Of a stretch of DNA of 64,000 bases, positions 25,314 through 31,728 are shown piece after piece. The notes below the pieces were generated by a model. It worked only from the letters and a program-made list of their open reading frames with translations, was not told where the DNA came from and made no database searches. Made by a program: the position numbers and the translations under genes. The number at the start of each line of letters is the position of its first letter. Within the stretch, counting starts at the first letter, position 1. This DNA comes from Dictyoglomus sp. NZ13-RE01. GTDB taxonomy: Bacteria > Dictyoglomota > Dictyoglomia > Dictyoglomales > Dictyoglomaceae. Location of the stretch: contig NIRF01000001.1 in the NCBI GenBank assembly GCA_002878375.1, positions 299,931 to 363,930 on the forward strand, in the 5' to 3' direction.

Positions 25314-26117
25314 TTACCAGTCCTGTTGTTTTTTCCTTTTGTCCCTGCCAAGCATAAGGACGGGCTTACACAAGCCGACCATCCTTGAATAAATTCTCTC
25401 GCCAAATTTTTCTTTTATCTCTCGCAAGCTTAAATTAGATGTGATTATTGTTGAAAGATTATTTCTGTAGCGGTAATCAAGTAATTGGACAATTTGCTCT
25501 TGCACCCACTCGGTATATCTTTCCGCTCCGATGTCGTCTACCAAAAGCACGGGGATTTTTGCAATCTCAGTTATTGGATTAAATTCAATATCTCCTTGAT
25601 TGAAATAATCCCTTATCTTCTGTATAAATTCAGGGACAAAAACAGCAAATGAAAATAGATCCGTCTTTTGGTTAATCTCGTTTAGAATGGCATATGAGAG
25701 ATGGGTTTTCCCTGTTCCTGGTGGTCCATACAAAAATATTCCCTTCCCACTCCTATATAATTCATTTTTTAAATACATGTTAGCAAGATTAATAACTTCC
25801 GCGTGGCTTTTCTCAATCTTGAAACTTGCAAAGCTTTTTTCAGGCGGAATTTCAATTATGAAGTCTTTTAGTTTTTCCTTCGTCTTCCTGTAAAAGTACA
25901 TTTTGCACGGCTCATAAGTGATATATACCTTGTCATCTGCTAAAACAAGATTCGGCACTAAGCCAAGGCAACCGTTACATCTTTTCTCCTTGCAACGAGA
26001 AAGAATTTCCTCCCCTTCCTCAAAATATTTTACATACTCAACTAAGACCTCATCCTCCACCTTTACGCTTCTTTTGATACGCTCGTAAAAATTCGGGTAT
26101 AACTGCGGTAGGGACAT
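25314..26117 (-). CDS. DnaC/IstB-like helicase loader
   Basis: AAA+ ATPase with an N-terminal cysteine cluster (CKEKRCNGCLG...C), Walker A GIFLYGPPGTGKTHL, Walker B VLLVDDIGAE and sensor TSNLS, ending in an arginine-finger region. It loads replicative helicase on phage origins. ATG 26117 has AAGGAA upstream and gives 268 residues, still overlapping the replisome organizer by 68 bp. The longest frame (from 26207) would overlap more and is less likely. Confidence 0.85.
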   Translation of the reverse strand: MSLPQLYPNFYERIKRSVKVEDEVLVEYVKYFEEGEEILSRCKEKRCNGCLGLVPNLVLADDKVYITYEPCKMYFYRKTKEKLKDFIIEIPPEKSFASFKIEKSHAEVINLANMYLKNELYRSGKGIFLYGPPGTGKTHLSYAILNEINQKTDLFSFAVFVPEFIQKIRDYFNQGDIEFNPITEIAKIPVLLVDDIGAERYTEWVQEQIVQLLDYRYRNNLSTIITSNLSLREIKEKFGERIYSRMVGLCKPVLMLGRDKRKKQQDW

Positions 26118-26760
26118 CTTCTGTTCCTTCAAGCCACTTAGCATAGTATTCGTAGTCATACTCTTCATCATCGGGATCCTCTTCAGGATTTCCATTAGCT
26201 GTTCCATCTTTCCCTCCTAATTGATTAGTTAAATTTTTTTCAGAGTTATTATTTATATATAAATATTCTTTATCTGTATCTGTATATGTATCTGTATCTG
26301 AATCTGTATCTGTATCTGGGGGCGTTACTGTAACGTTACTGTAACGTTTCATGTCCGTTACATTTTCCGTTTCTGTAACGTTACTGTAACGTTTCATCCC
26401 CGTTACACTTTTCTTTTTCTCCCTATACCTTTTTACTCTTTCTGAAGAGCTATCGCTTACATACTGCCTCTTATTCCAATTGGTAACAACCAAAACATTA
26501 TCCTCCTCGTGCAACATGTATTGTTCTTTAAAAACCTCTATAGCCTTTTTCACTTCCTCAACGGGAACCTGTGCCTCATCCGATATATCCTCAACCGTTA
26601 TGGGTAAATGCTCAGAAAGTAGAAGCTTTCCCTCAATGGGGCTCTCCTTTGCCATACAAAGAATTGCTATCCAAATCCATCTATAACTAATTGGAAGTCT
26701 TCTTATCTTTCTATCCCTTGTTATTTCTGTATAAAGCCTAAGCCAAGTATTATTTGCCAT
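26050..26760 (-). CDS. Phage replisome organizer (DnaD-like N-terminal domain)
   Basis: The first ~115 residues form the winged-helix domain of phage replisome organizers (NTWLRLYTEITRDRKIRRLPISYRWIWIAIL). A low-complexity linker follows, with two copies of MKRYSNVT and a Thr-Asp run (TDTDSDTDTYTDTD), then an acidic tail. Such proteins bind iterons in their own gene and recruit the DnaC-type loader encoded next door. The linker DNA shows such iterons (26322-26407). GGAGGTGGTGA precedes the ATG. Confidence 0.85.
   Translation of the reverse strand: MANNTWLRLYTEITRDRKIRRLPISYRWIWIAILCMAKESPIEGKLLLSEHLPITVEDISDEAQVPVEEVKKAIEVFKEQYMLHEEDNVLVVTNWNKRQYVSDSSSERVKRYREKKKSVTGMKRYSNVTETENVTDMKRYSNVTVTPPDTDTDSDTDTYTDTDKEYLYINNNSEKNLTNQLGGKDGTANGNPEEDPDDEEYDYEYYAKWLEGTEDVPTAVIPEFLRAYQKKRKGGG
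26225..26407. other. Putative replication origin of the element
   Basis: Three adjoining blocks lie inside the organizer gene. First, an AT-rich stretch (about 26225-26270). Second, seven TGTATC-type hexamers (26275-26316, five exact). Third, a cluster of nine GTTAC/GTAAC motifs (26324-26406), including two exact 25-bp copies (26328-26352 and 26373-26397) 45 bp apart, with the palindrome GTAACGTTAC in each. Iterons beside an AT-rich zone within the initiator gene is the layout of lambda-type origins. The repeats also encode repeated residues, so coding drift is an alternative. Confidence 0.5.
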
Positions 26761-27079
26761 TCACCACCTCCAAGAAAAAGGATAAAATCTCCTTTGCCCT
26801 CTGGAATGAAATCTTATCAATCTCATCAATGCCCAGATTAAATTTCTCTCTTAATAGCTCCTTATTGTTCCCTCTCTCAAGAAGCCTCTTCAAAAGTTTT
26901 AATTGCTTCTCTGTGATTTTCTTTTCCTCCTTCACTTCCTTATACTCAATAGTTAAAACCTTTTTGCTCTCATCAAAGGTCCTTGGAAGAATATTCTCCT
27001 CTGTATAGGAAAAATAAACGACCTCACTTTTTAAAATCTCCTCAAAAATATTTTTTAATTTATCCTTGATGTCCTTCAT
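26750..27079 (-). CDS. Hypothetical protein of the replication operon
   Basis: 109 residues, highly charged, with a helical C-terminal half (KKITEKQLKLLKRLLERGNNKELL...). Not recognised. It overlaps the XRE gene by 4 bp and the organizer by 11 bp, so it is clearly part of the operon. Confidence 0.65.
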   Translation of the reverse strand: MKDIKDKLKNIFEEILKSEVVYFSYTEENILPRTFDESKKVLTIEYKEVKEEKKITEKQLKLLKRLLERGNNKELLREKFNLGIDEIDKISFQRAKEILSFFLEVVNGK

Positions 27080-27285
27080 TTTTCTTCCTCCTTTATCAAA
27101 TCTTCTAAGGGAACGCCTAAAATCTTTGAAAGCTTAATAAGATGTTCAATTTTTATTCCCCTCTTTCCATTCTCAATCCTCCAGTATGATTGATAATGCT
27201 TATAGCCCAATTCCTCCGCCATATCTTTTGCGCTTATTCCCTTCTCCTCTCTTATCCTTTTTATTTTTCTTAAATCAACCTTCAT
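27076..27285 (-). CDS. XRE-family DNA-binding protein (Cro-like)
   Basis: 69-residue helix-turn-helix protein: IKRIREEKGISAKDMAEELGYKHYQSYWRIENGKRG. The start is ATG 27285 behind GGGGGTG. It is the second gene of the rightward-repressed (minus-strand) operon, the place of a Cro- or CII-type regulator in temperate elements. Confidence 0.82.
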   Translation of the reverse strand: MKVDLRKIKRIREEKGISAKDMAEELGYKHYQSYWRIENGKRGIKIEHLIKLSKILGVPLEDLIKEEEK

Positions 27286-27319
27286 CAAGCACCCCCATAT
27301 TAAAAAATTGGGGACGGCA

Positions 27320-27565
27320 CTAAAGCCGTCCCTCTATCTCCTCTGGATCAATCTCACCTTCTGGAATATAAAGGTCCTCTCCGTATAAAACTTTATCCTC
27401 TAAATAATCAATGAGTAAACTTGCCTCCCTCTTTGTTAAATCTTTACTTGACCTTTTCATAAAGTGAGCATAAATATAATCCCTGTATTTCTCATCGGAC
27501 CATCCAAGCTTTTTAACTAAAGAGTGGATATAAAACTTTTGTTTATTAGTAATCATTTCGCCCAT
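27320..27565 (-). CDS. GemA/Gp16-like protein (DUF1018)
   Basis: 81 residues. MITNKQKFYIHSLVKKLGWSDEKYRDYIYAHF followed by SSKDLTKREASLLIDYL matches the DUF1018/GemA family of phage early proteins (Mu gp16-like). The start is ATG 27565, 8 bp after GAGGAGG; a longer frame from a TTG overlaps an operator. First gene of the minus-strand early operon. Confidence 0.7.
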   Translation of the reverse strand: MGEMITNKQKFYIHSLVKKLGWSDEKYRDYIYAHFMKRSSKDLTKREASLLIDYLEDKVLYGEDLYIPEGEIDPEEIEGRL

Positions 27566-27570
27566 ACTCA

Positions 27571-27676
27571 TAACCTCCTCGGTCAATTTTGATTCTATTC
27601 TATAACCTTATCGGTTAGCTGTCAATATTTAAAAAAGGGTATTTATTTTTAGCAGGTTATGTTTTAAAATATAACC
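27571..27676. promoter_or_regulatory. Divergent control region with repeated operators
   Basis: The minus-strand promoter has -35 TTGACA (27625-27620), a 17-bp spacer and -10 TAGAAT (27602-27597). Operator TAACC-N5-GGTTA (27603-27617) exactly fills the spacer. A second copy, TAACC-N5-GGTCA (27571-27585), lies 32 bp away over the GemA ribosome site. A third set of half-sites, GGTTAT-N10-ATAACC (27655-27676), lies ahead of the plus-strand repressor gene, whose likely -10 is TATACT (27685-27690). The layout is that of a lambda-like switch. Confidence 0.72.
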
Positions 27677-27705
27677 AAAGAGGATATACTAAGGAGATGA
27701 TAGAG

Positions 27706-28017
27706 ATGAGTATTGGAGAAAGGCTTAGAAGTGCGAGGAAGCAAAAAGGATTGACCATAGCAGAACTTGCAAAATTATTGGGAGTTGCTCCAATTACAGT
27801 AAGTAGATATGAGACAAACAAAAGAGAGCCCGACATTGAAACCCTAAAAAAGCTCAGCGACATATTAGATGTTTCTGTGGACTATCTACTTGGGAAAGAG
27901 GATGTAAAAATTGCAACATCCCTCTCCTATGGAGACCTTTCAGACCTTCCAGAAGAAGCAAGAAGGTCAATTGAAGAATTCATTGAGTTTGTCAGAAAGA
28001 AATATGGGAAAAAATAA
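27706..28017 (+). CDS. CI/ImmR-like XRE repressor
   Basis: 103 residues: helix-turn-helix IGERLRSARKQKGLTIAELAKLLGVAPITVSRYETNKREPD, then a DVSVDYLLGK linker and a short C-terminal part without a self-cleaving peptidase. Induction would therefore depend on the ImmA-type protease encoded next, as in ICEBs1. The start is ATG 27706, 9 bp after GGAG. It presumably binds the TAACC-N5-GGTTA operators. Confidence 0.88.
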   Translation: MSIGERLRSARKQKGLTIAELAKLLGVAPITVSRYETNKREPDIETLKKLSDILDVSVDYLLGKEDVKIATSLSYGDLSDLPEEARRSIEEFIEFVRKKYGKK

Positions 28018-28031
28018 TCTTGAGGTGATGA

Positions 28032-28481
28032 ATGCTTTCTAATCTTCTTAAAATCATTGAAGAAGAAGGTATTCATATTGAGTGGTGGGACTTCAAAGAA
28101 CCAATCTCCGCTGTCTATGTAGAAATAAATAACTCAAAAATCATAGGACTTAGAAAAGAAATAGTAAGAAGCAACAAAAAACTCAAATGCACCCTTGCGG
28201 AAGAGCTGGGACACTACTTCACAGGCTCCACCTACAGCAAAAGAAAACCAAAAAACTACAGAGAAAAAATAGAAATATCAAAAGAAGAATACAAAGCAAA
28301 AAAATGGCAAGCCTTTTATCTCATTCCAGAGGAAGAATTCATAAAAGCAATTAAAAAAGGAATAAGGGAAGTTTGGGAGCTTGCAGAATACTTTGACGTA
28401 GACGAAGAACTAATAAAATTCTACTTAGACATTCCAAAGGTAAAAGAAAACCTAATTGGAGTATGCAAGTTTGAAGACTAA
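28032..28481 (+). CDS. ImmA/IrrE-type metalloprotease
   Basis: 149 residues. The zinc motif CTLAEELGHYFTG (Glu57, Glu58, His61) has the EExxH form common in phage ImmA proteins instead of HExxH. In ICEBs1 such a protease cleaves the ImmR repressor to trigger excision, and its position after the repressor gene fits. GAGGTG lies 6 bp before the ATG. Confidence 0.85.
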   Translation: MLSNLLKIIEEEGIHIEWWDFKEPISAVYVEINNSKIIGLRKEIVRSNKKLKCTLAEELGHYFTGSTYSKRKPKNYREKIEISKEEYKAKKWQAFYLIPEEEFIKAIKKGIREVWELAEYFDVDEELIKFYLDIPKVKENLIGVCKFED

Positions 28482-28490
28482 GGAGAAAAA

Positions 28491-28667
28491 ATGAGAAGAG
28501 GAAGAAAACTAACAAAAGAAGAAGTAATAAAAATTCTTGGAGAAGAGATTGGAAGGAATGCAAAAATATTCATAGAACTTGAAAACGAAACAGAAAACTT
28601 AGACGAAGAAACAATAAATAAGTTAAAAGAAATAATCAAGAAGAGTCTTGCGAACTCTAAATATTGA
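28491..28667 (+). CDS. Small basic protein, 58 residues
   Basis: MRRGRKLTKEEVIKILGEEI followed by a charged helical tail. Its ribosome site (AAGGAGA) overlaps the end of the ImmA gene 9 bp upstream, so it belongs to the repressor operon. The N-terminus resembles a short DNA-binding or AT-hook-like stretch, and the position next to attR would suit an excisionase, but that is only positional. Not recognised as a family. Confidence 0.6.
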   Translation: MRRGRKLTKEEVIKILGEEIGRNAKIFIELENETENLDEETINKLKEIIKKSLANSKY

Positions 28668-28692
28668 CACGGAGGTGAGAGTATGATAAAAT
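28664..28692 (+). promoter_or_regulatory. Outward promoter at the right end of the element
   Basis: -35 TTGACA (28664-28669, exact consensus), 17-bp spacer, -10 TAAAAT (28687-28692, one change). It fires rightward across attR. In the excised circle it leads into the integrase gene about 150 bp downstream. When integrated it leads into tRNA-Asp and tRNA-Thr. It is the best-matching promoter inside the element. Confidence 0.65.
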
Positions 28693-28787
28693 CTGGACAG
28701 TTAAAAATTGGGGCGAAGCGCCTGCCTTACAAGCAGGAGGTCGTAGGTTCAAATCCTGCTCCGCCCACCAAATTAAATATGGTATAA
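28683..28787 (+). CDS. Short ORF running through attR
   Basis: Preceded by a strong ribosome site (GGAGGTGA, 6 bp spacing). Integrated, it encodes 34 residues, most of them from the tRNA repeat, and ends in host DNA. In the circle the same frame continues through the att core into the left end and ends at 14430, where its TGA overlaps the integrase ATG (62 residues). It may be a translational coupling device rather than a functional protein. Confidence 0.4.
   Translation: MIKSGQLKIGAKRLPYKQEVVGSNPAPPTKLNMV
28717..28770 (+). repeat. attR: 54-bp copy of the tRNA-Val 3' part
   Basis: Exact copy of 14276-14329, from the anticodon arm to CCA. It lacks the tRNA 5' half, so it is not a tRNA gene. 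The six bases GGGGCG a few bases upstream happen to match the acceptor start, which gives it a look of a tRNA without D-arm. Confidence 0.93.
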
Positions 28788-28788
28788 T
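28780..28788 (+). promoter_or_regulatory. Extended -10 promoter before tRNA-Asp
   Basis: TGGTATAAT matches TGnTATAAT, 10 bases before tRNA-Asp. It lies on the host side of attR. The -35 position falls inside the att repeat and is poor. Confidence 0.5.
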
Positions 28789-28797
28789 AGATAAAAA

Positions 28798-28876
28798 GGG
28801 GTCGTGGTGTAGCCCGGTTTAACACGCCTGCCTGTCACGCAGGAGATCGCGGGTTCGAATCCCGTCGACCCCGCCA
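28798..28876 (+). tRNA. tRNA-Asp(GTC)
   Basis: Cloverleaf with acceptor GGGGTCG/CGACCCC, anticodon loop CTGTCAC (anticodon GTC), discriminator G and encoded CCA. Originally the fourth gene of the Lys-Glu-Val-Asp-Thr operon. Confidence 0.95.
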
Positions 28877-28896
28877 TTTTTTATATGGAGGCTATT

Positions 28897-28973
28897 GCCG
28901 GTGTAGCTCAGCTGGTTAGAGCAGCCGATTCGTAATCGGCAGGTCGCCGGTTCGAATCCGGCCTCCGGCTCCA
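28897..28973 (+). tRNA. tRNA-Thr(CGT)
   Basis: Cloverleaf with anticodon loop TTCGTAA (anticodon CGT), discriminator T and encoded CCA. One T-T mismatch appears at position 6 of the acceptor stem. The CCA is followed after 7 bases by the ATG of the next gene. Confidence 0.93.
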
Positions 28974-28980
28974 GAAAAGC

Positions 28981-29403
28981 ATGAAAGAAATTGGAAAAGT
29001 CATAGATAAAAAAGGAAATAAACTTACAGTTGAATTAAACCCCTCTCCTATTTGTTCCTCTTGTGGATTATGTAGGAGAGGAGAAAATGAAAAATTTTTC
29101 TTGGAAGTCATTGATAATTGTTCTGCAGATATTGGTGATATTGTTCAAATAGAGTTAACAAGGTCCTCTTATTTTAAAGCTACTATTTTAATATATCTTG
29201 TTCCTCTACTATTCTTTTTATTAGGAGTTTTAGTGGGATATATATTTGGAGATTACAAGAAATATGATCCACAACTCTTTGGATTTATATTTGGTTTTGT
29301 ATTCTTGACTTTAGGATTTTTATTGGTTAGGTATATAGATAAAAGACTACAAAAAAAATCTAAAAGCTATATTCCTATAGCCAAAAACATTGTTCAAAGA
29401 TAA
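28981..29403 (+). CDS. rseC: RseC/MucC-family membrane protein
   Basis: 140 residues. MKEIGKVIDKKGNKLTVEL then a four-cysteine motif (CSSCGLCRRGE) and two transmembrane helices (ILIYLVPLLFFLLGVLVGYIF and FGFIFGFVFLTLGFLLV). The family is linked to sigma-E control, SoxR reduction and Rnf-type electron transport. The ATG is only 7 bases past tRNA-Thr and has no visible ribosome site, so after tRNA 3' processing the message would be almost leaderless. Confidence 0.85.
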   Translation: MKEIGKVIDKKGNKLTVELNPSPICSSCGLCRRGENEKFFLEVIDNCSADIGDIVQIELTRSSYFKATILIYLVPLLFFLLGVLVGYIFGDYKKYDPQLFGFIFGFVFLTLGFLLVRYIDKRLQKKSKSYIPIAKNIVQR

Positions 29404-29641
29404 ATTTATACCTCCAAATGGTTGGAAATTAGTAAAAATACTCCCTAACTACATTATAGGGGAATTAGTAGAGGAATTTCTAAAATCAGAAGGTTTCCAT
29501 CCAAGATTAGTTTCCTCCTCTATCCCATACACAGACCCCATATACATGGGAAGAGGTGTCCCTGTTTATCTAATTGTCCCCGAAGAAGAATATATACAGG
29601 TTATTAAAGTTCTTGAGGAATCTGAAATGGAAACTTATTAG
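29390..29641 (+). CDS. DUF2007-like small protein
   Basis: 83 residues starting with TTG, overlapping rseC by 14 bp. WKLVKILPNYIIGELVEEFLKSEGFHPRLVSS and the GRGVPVYLIVPEEEYIQVIKVLEE end fit the DUF2007 putative signal-transducing fold (PII-like). No catalytic residues are evident. Upstream of proA in the same direction. Confidence 0.65.
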   Translation: MFKDKFIPPNGWKLVKILPNYIIGELVEEFLKSEGFHPRLVSSSIPYTDPIYMGRGVPVYLIVPEEEYIQVIKVLEESEMETY

Positions 29642-29654
29642 TAGGAGGTGAATT

Positions 29655-30902
29655 ATGGAAAACCTAATTGAGAAATTACATAAGGCAAAAGAAGCAAGTA
29701 AAGTCTTAGCAAATTTAAATACAATAGAAAAAAACAAAGCTTTAGAAAAAATAATTGAGTATCTTGATAAAAATAAGGAGTTGATAATAAAGGAAAATTC
29801 AAAAGATTTAGAAAAAGGGAAAGAAAAGGGGCTTAGTAAGTCTCTCTTAGATAGGATCTTATTAAATGAAAAACGCATAAATGACATAATAAAAAGTATT
29901 GAGGATGTAATAAGGCTTCCTGACCCAGTTGGTGAAATTGTATCAATGCAAAAAAGACCTAATGGCTTATTAGTTGGTCAAATGAGAGTCCCTATTGGAG
30001 TAATTGCTTTAATTTATGAAGCAAGACCTAATGTAACAATTGATGGAGCGGTCTTAGCTATAAAATCAGGAAATGCAATTGTTTTAAGAGGTAGTAGTGA
30101 TGCACTTTATTCAAATATTGTTTTAGCAAATATCATGAGAAATGCATTAAAAGAAACTAATTTACCTGTAGAGAGTATACAGATTATTGAATCACCAGAG
30201 CATAGTGTAGTAGAAGAGCTACTACAAATGAGGGATTATATAGACGTAGTTATTCCCAGAGGTAGTGCAAGCTTTATAAAGTATGTAATGGAAAAAGCAA
30301 GAGTCCCAGTAATAGAAACTGGAGCTGGAAACAATCATGTTTATGTTGACAATGAAGCAGATCTTGATATGGCGGAGGAAATAGTATTCAATGCAAAAGT
30401 ACAAAGACCATCTGTTTGTAATGCTATAGAAAAGCTACTTATCCATAAAGATGTAGCAGAAAAGTTCTTACCAAGAATATACAATAGATTAAAGTCTGCA
30501 GGTGTTGAAGTAAGAGGATGTCCAGAAACAAGAAAAATTATTCCTGAAATTAAAGAGGCTGTAGAAGAGGATTGGTATACTGAGTATTTAGACTTGATTA
30601 TTGCTATTAAAATTGTAGATTCTATTGATTCTGCCATTGAGCACATAAACAAATATAATACAAAACATTCGGAGGCAATTGTTACCAATAATTACAATAA
30701 AGCTCTTAAATTCTTAAGAAATGTAGATGCATGCGCTGTTTATGTAAATGCATCTACAAGATTCACTGATGGAGGAGAATTTGGTTTGGGGGCTGAGATC
30801 GGTATCTCAACACAAAAATTACATGCAAGGGGTCCTATGGGATTAAAGGAACTTACCACAACAAAATATGTTATTTTCGGGGAAGGACAAATCAGAACTT
30901 AA
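29655..30902 (+). CDS. proA: Gamma-glutamyl phosphate reductase
   Basis: NADPH-dependent reduction of glutamyl-5-phosphate in proline synthesis. Aldehyde-dehydrogenase fold: VIALIYEARPNVTIDGAVLAIKSGNAIVLRGS, catalytic Cys in RPSVCNAIEKLLI, and the C-terminal EFGLGAEIGISTQKLHARGPMGL signature. 415 residues, full length. GGAGGTG precedes the ATG. It stands next to proC; no proB is in the window. Confidence 0.97.
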   Translation: MENLIEKLHKAKEASKVLANLNTIEKNKALEKIIEYLDKNKELIIKENSKDLEKGKEKGLSKSLLDRILLNEKRINDIIKSIEDVIRLPDPVGEIVSMQKRPNGLLVGQMRVPIGVIALIYEARPNVTIDGAVLAIKSGNAIVLRGSSDALYSNIVLANIMRNALKETNLPVESIQIIESPEHSVVEELLQMRDYIDVVIPRGSASFIKYVMEKARVPVIETGAGNNHVYVDNEADLDMAEEIVFNAKVQRPSVCNAIEKLLIHKDVAEKFLPRIYNRLKSAGVEVRGCPETRKIIPEIKEAVEEDWYTEYLDLIIAIKIVDSIDSAIEHINKYNTKHSEAIVTNNYNKALKFLRNVDACAVYVNASTRFTDGGEFGLGAEIGISTQKLHARGPMGLKELTTTKYVIFGEGQIRT

Positions 30903-30911
30903 GAGGTGAAA

Positions 30912-31724
30912 ATGATGATAGGCATTATTGGTGGAGGTATGATGGGTGAGGCTATTATTTCCGGTATTCTTGAAGGAAATAAATTTCAAGAAGATCAAAT
31001 ATACGTTTCAGAAATTGTAGATGAGAGGCGAGAATATTTAAAAGAAAAATACAATATAAAGGTAACTAAAGAAAATAAAGAAGTATTAGAAAAATGTAAA
31101 ATTATAATTTTGGCTGTTAAACCGCAAAATATGCAGGAAGTCTTAGAAGAGATAGAACCTTATGTAAAAGAGGAACACATTTTTGTTTCAATAGCTGCAG
31201 GAGTACCCATTAGTTTTCTTGAAAAGTATCTGAATAAAGCAAAAAGTGTCTTTAGAATTATGCCAAACCTACCATTAACGGTTAAAAAAGGAACAATAGT
31301 AATAACAGGTAATAAAAGTAAAGATGAAAATTTAATATTAATAAAAGATATTTTCTCAACTCTTGGAGAAGTATGGGAACTGCCAGAAAAATATTTTAAT
31401 ATAGTAACTGCATTAACAGGAAGCGGACCTGCTTTTGTAGCATTATTATTACAAAGTTTTACATTAGCAGGAGTTAAGAAGGGACTTCCGTATAATGTAG
31501 CAAAAGACCTAACACTACAGCTCTTTTTAGGAGTAATAGAGCTAATTAAAGAAAAAAACTACTCTTTTGAGGATTTAATCAGAATGACAAGTTCTCCAGC
31601 AGGGACCACAATAATGGGATTAGAAAAATTGTATAGCTATGGAATAATTGGAGAGATAATGGAGTCTATATCCAAAGCAGAGGAAAGAGCACAAGAGATA
31701 GAAAAAATATTTAAGGAGGTGTAG
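30912..31724 (+). CDS. proC: Pyrroline-5-carboxylate reductase
   Basis: Last step of proline synthesis. Rossmann motif IGIIGGGMMGEAI at the N-terminus; signature ALTGSGPAFVALLLQSF and the C-terminal MTSSPAGTTIMGLEKL helix. About 270 residues. ATG 30912 or 30915 follows GAGGTG; a GTG at 30906 lies inside that site. It begins a few bases after proA. Confidence 0.96.
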   Translation: MMIGIIGGGMMGEAIISGILEGNKFQEDQIYVSEIVDERREYLKEKYNIKVTKENKEVLEKCKIIILAVKPQNMQEVLEEIEPYVKEEHIFVSIAAGVPISFLEKYLNKAKSVFRIMPNLPLTVKKGTIVITGNKSKDENLILIKDIFSTLGEVWELPEKYFNIVTALTGSGPAFVALLLQSFTLAGVKKGLPYNVAKDLTLQLFLGVIELIKEKNYSFEDLIRMTSSPAGTTIMGLEKLYSYGIIGEIMESISKAEERAQEIEKIFKEV

Positions 31725-31728
31725 TTTA

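Larger units (their letters stand above)
14276..28770. mobile_element. Integrative element in tRNA-Val, type I RM cargo, satellite-like
   Basis: Bounded by the 54-bp att repeats; the excised circle would be 14,441 bp. Content from left: tyrosine integrase, hsdMSR plus a YgjP-like protease, a repeat-rich noncoding region, a YvrJ/GH108/DUF2922/DUF1659 module, a secreted repeat protein, replication genes, divergent XRE regulators with operators, ImmA-type protease, a small gene and an outward promoter. No capsid, terminase, portal, tail, relaxase or type IV secretion gene is visible. It resembles a phage satellite or a cryptic, phage-derived island rather than a complete prophage. The tRNA-Asp and tRNA-Thr genes beyond attR belong to the host operon. 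Confidence 0.88.

Noticed and set aside
28717-28770. A second tRNA-Val gene
   Set aside because: Only the 3' part is present and the 5' half is replaced by element DNA, so it is attR and not a tRNA.
14276-28770. Complete prophage
   Set aside because: No terminase, portal, capsid or tail gene could be recognised in any frame, and nearly all coding space is already assigned.
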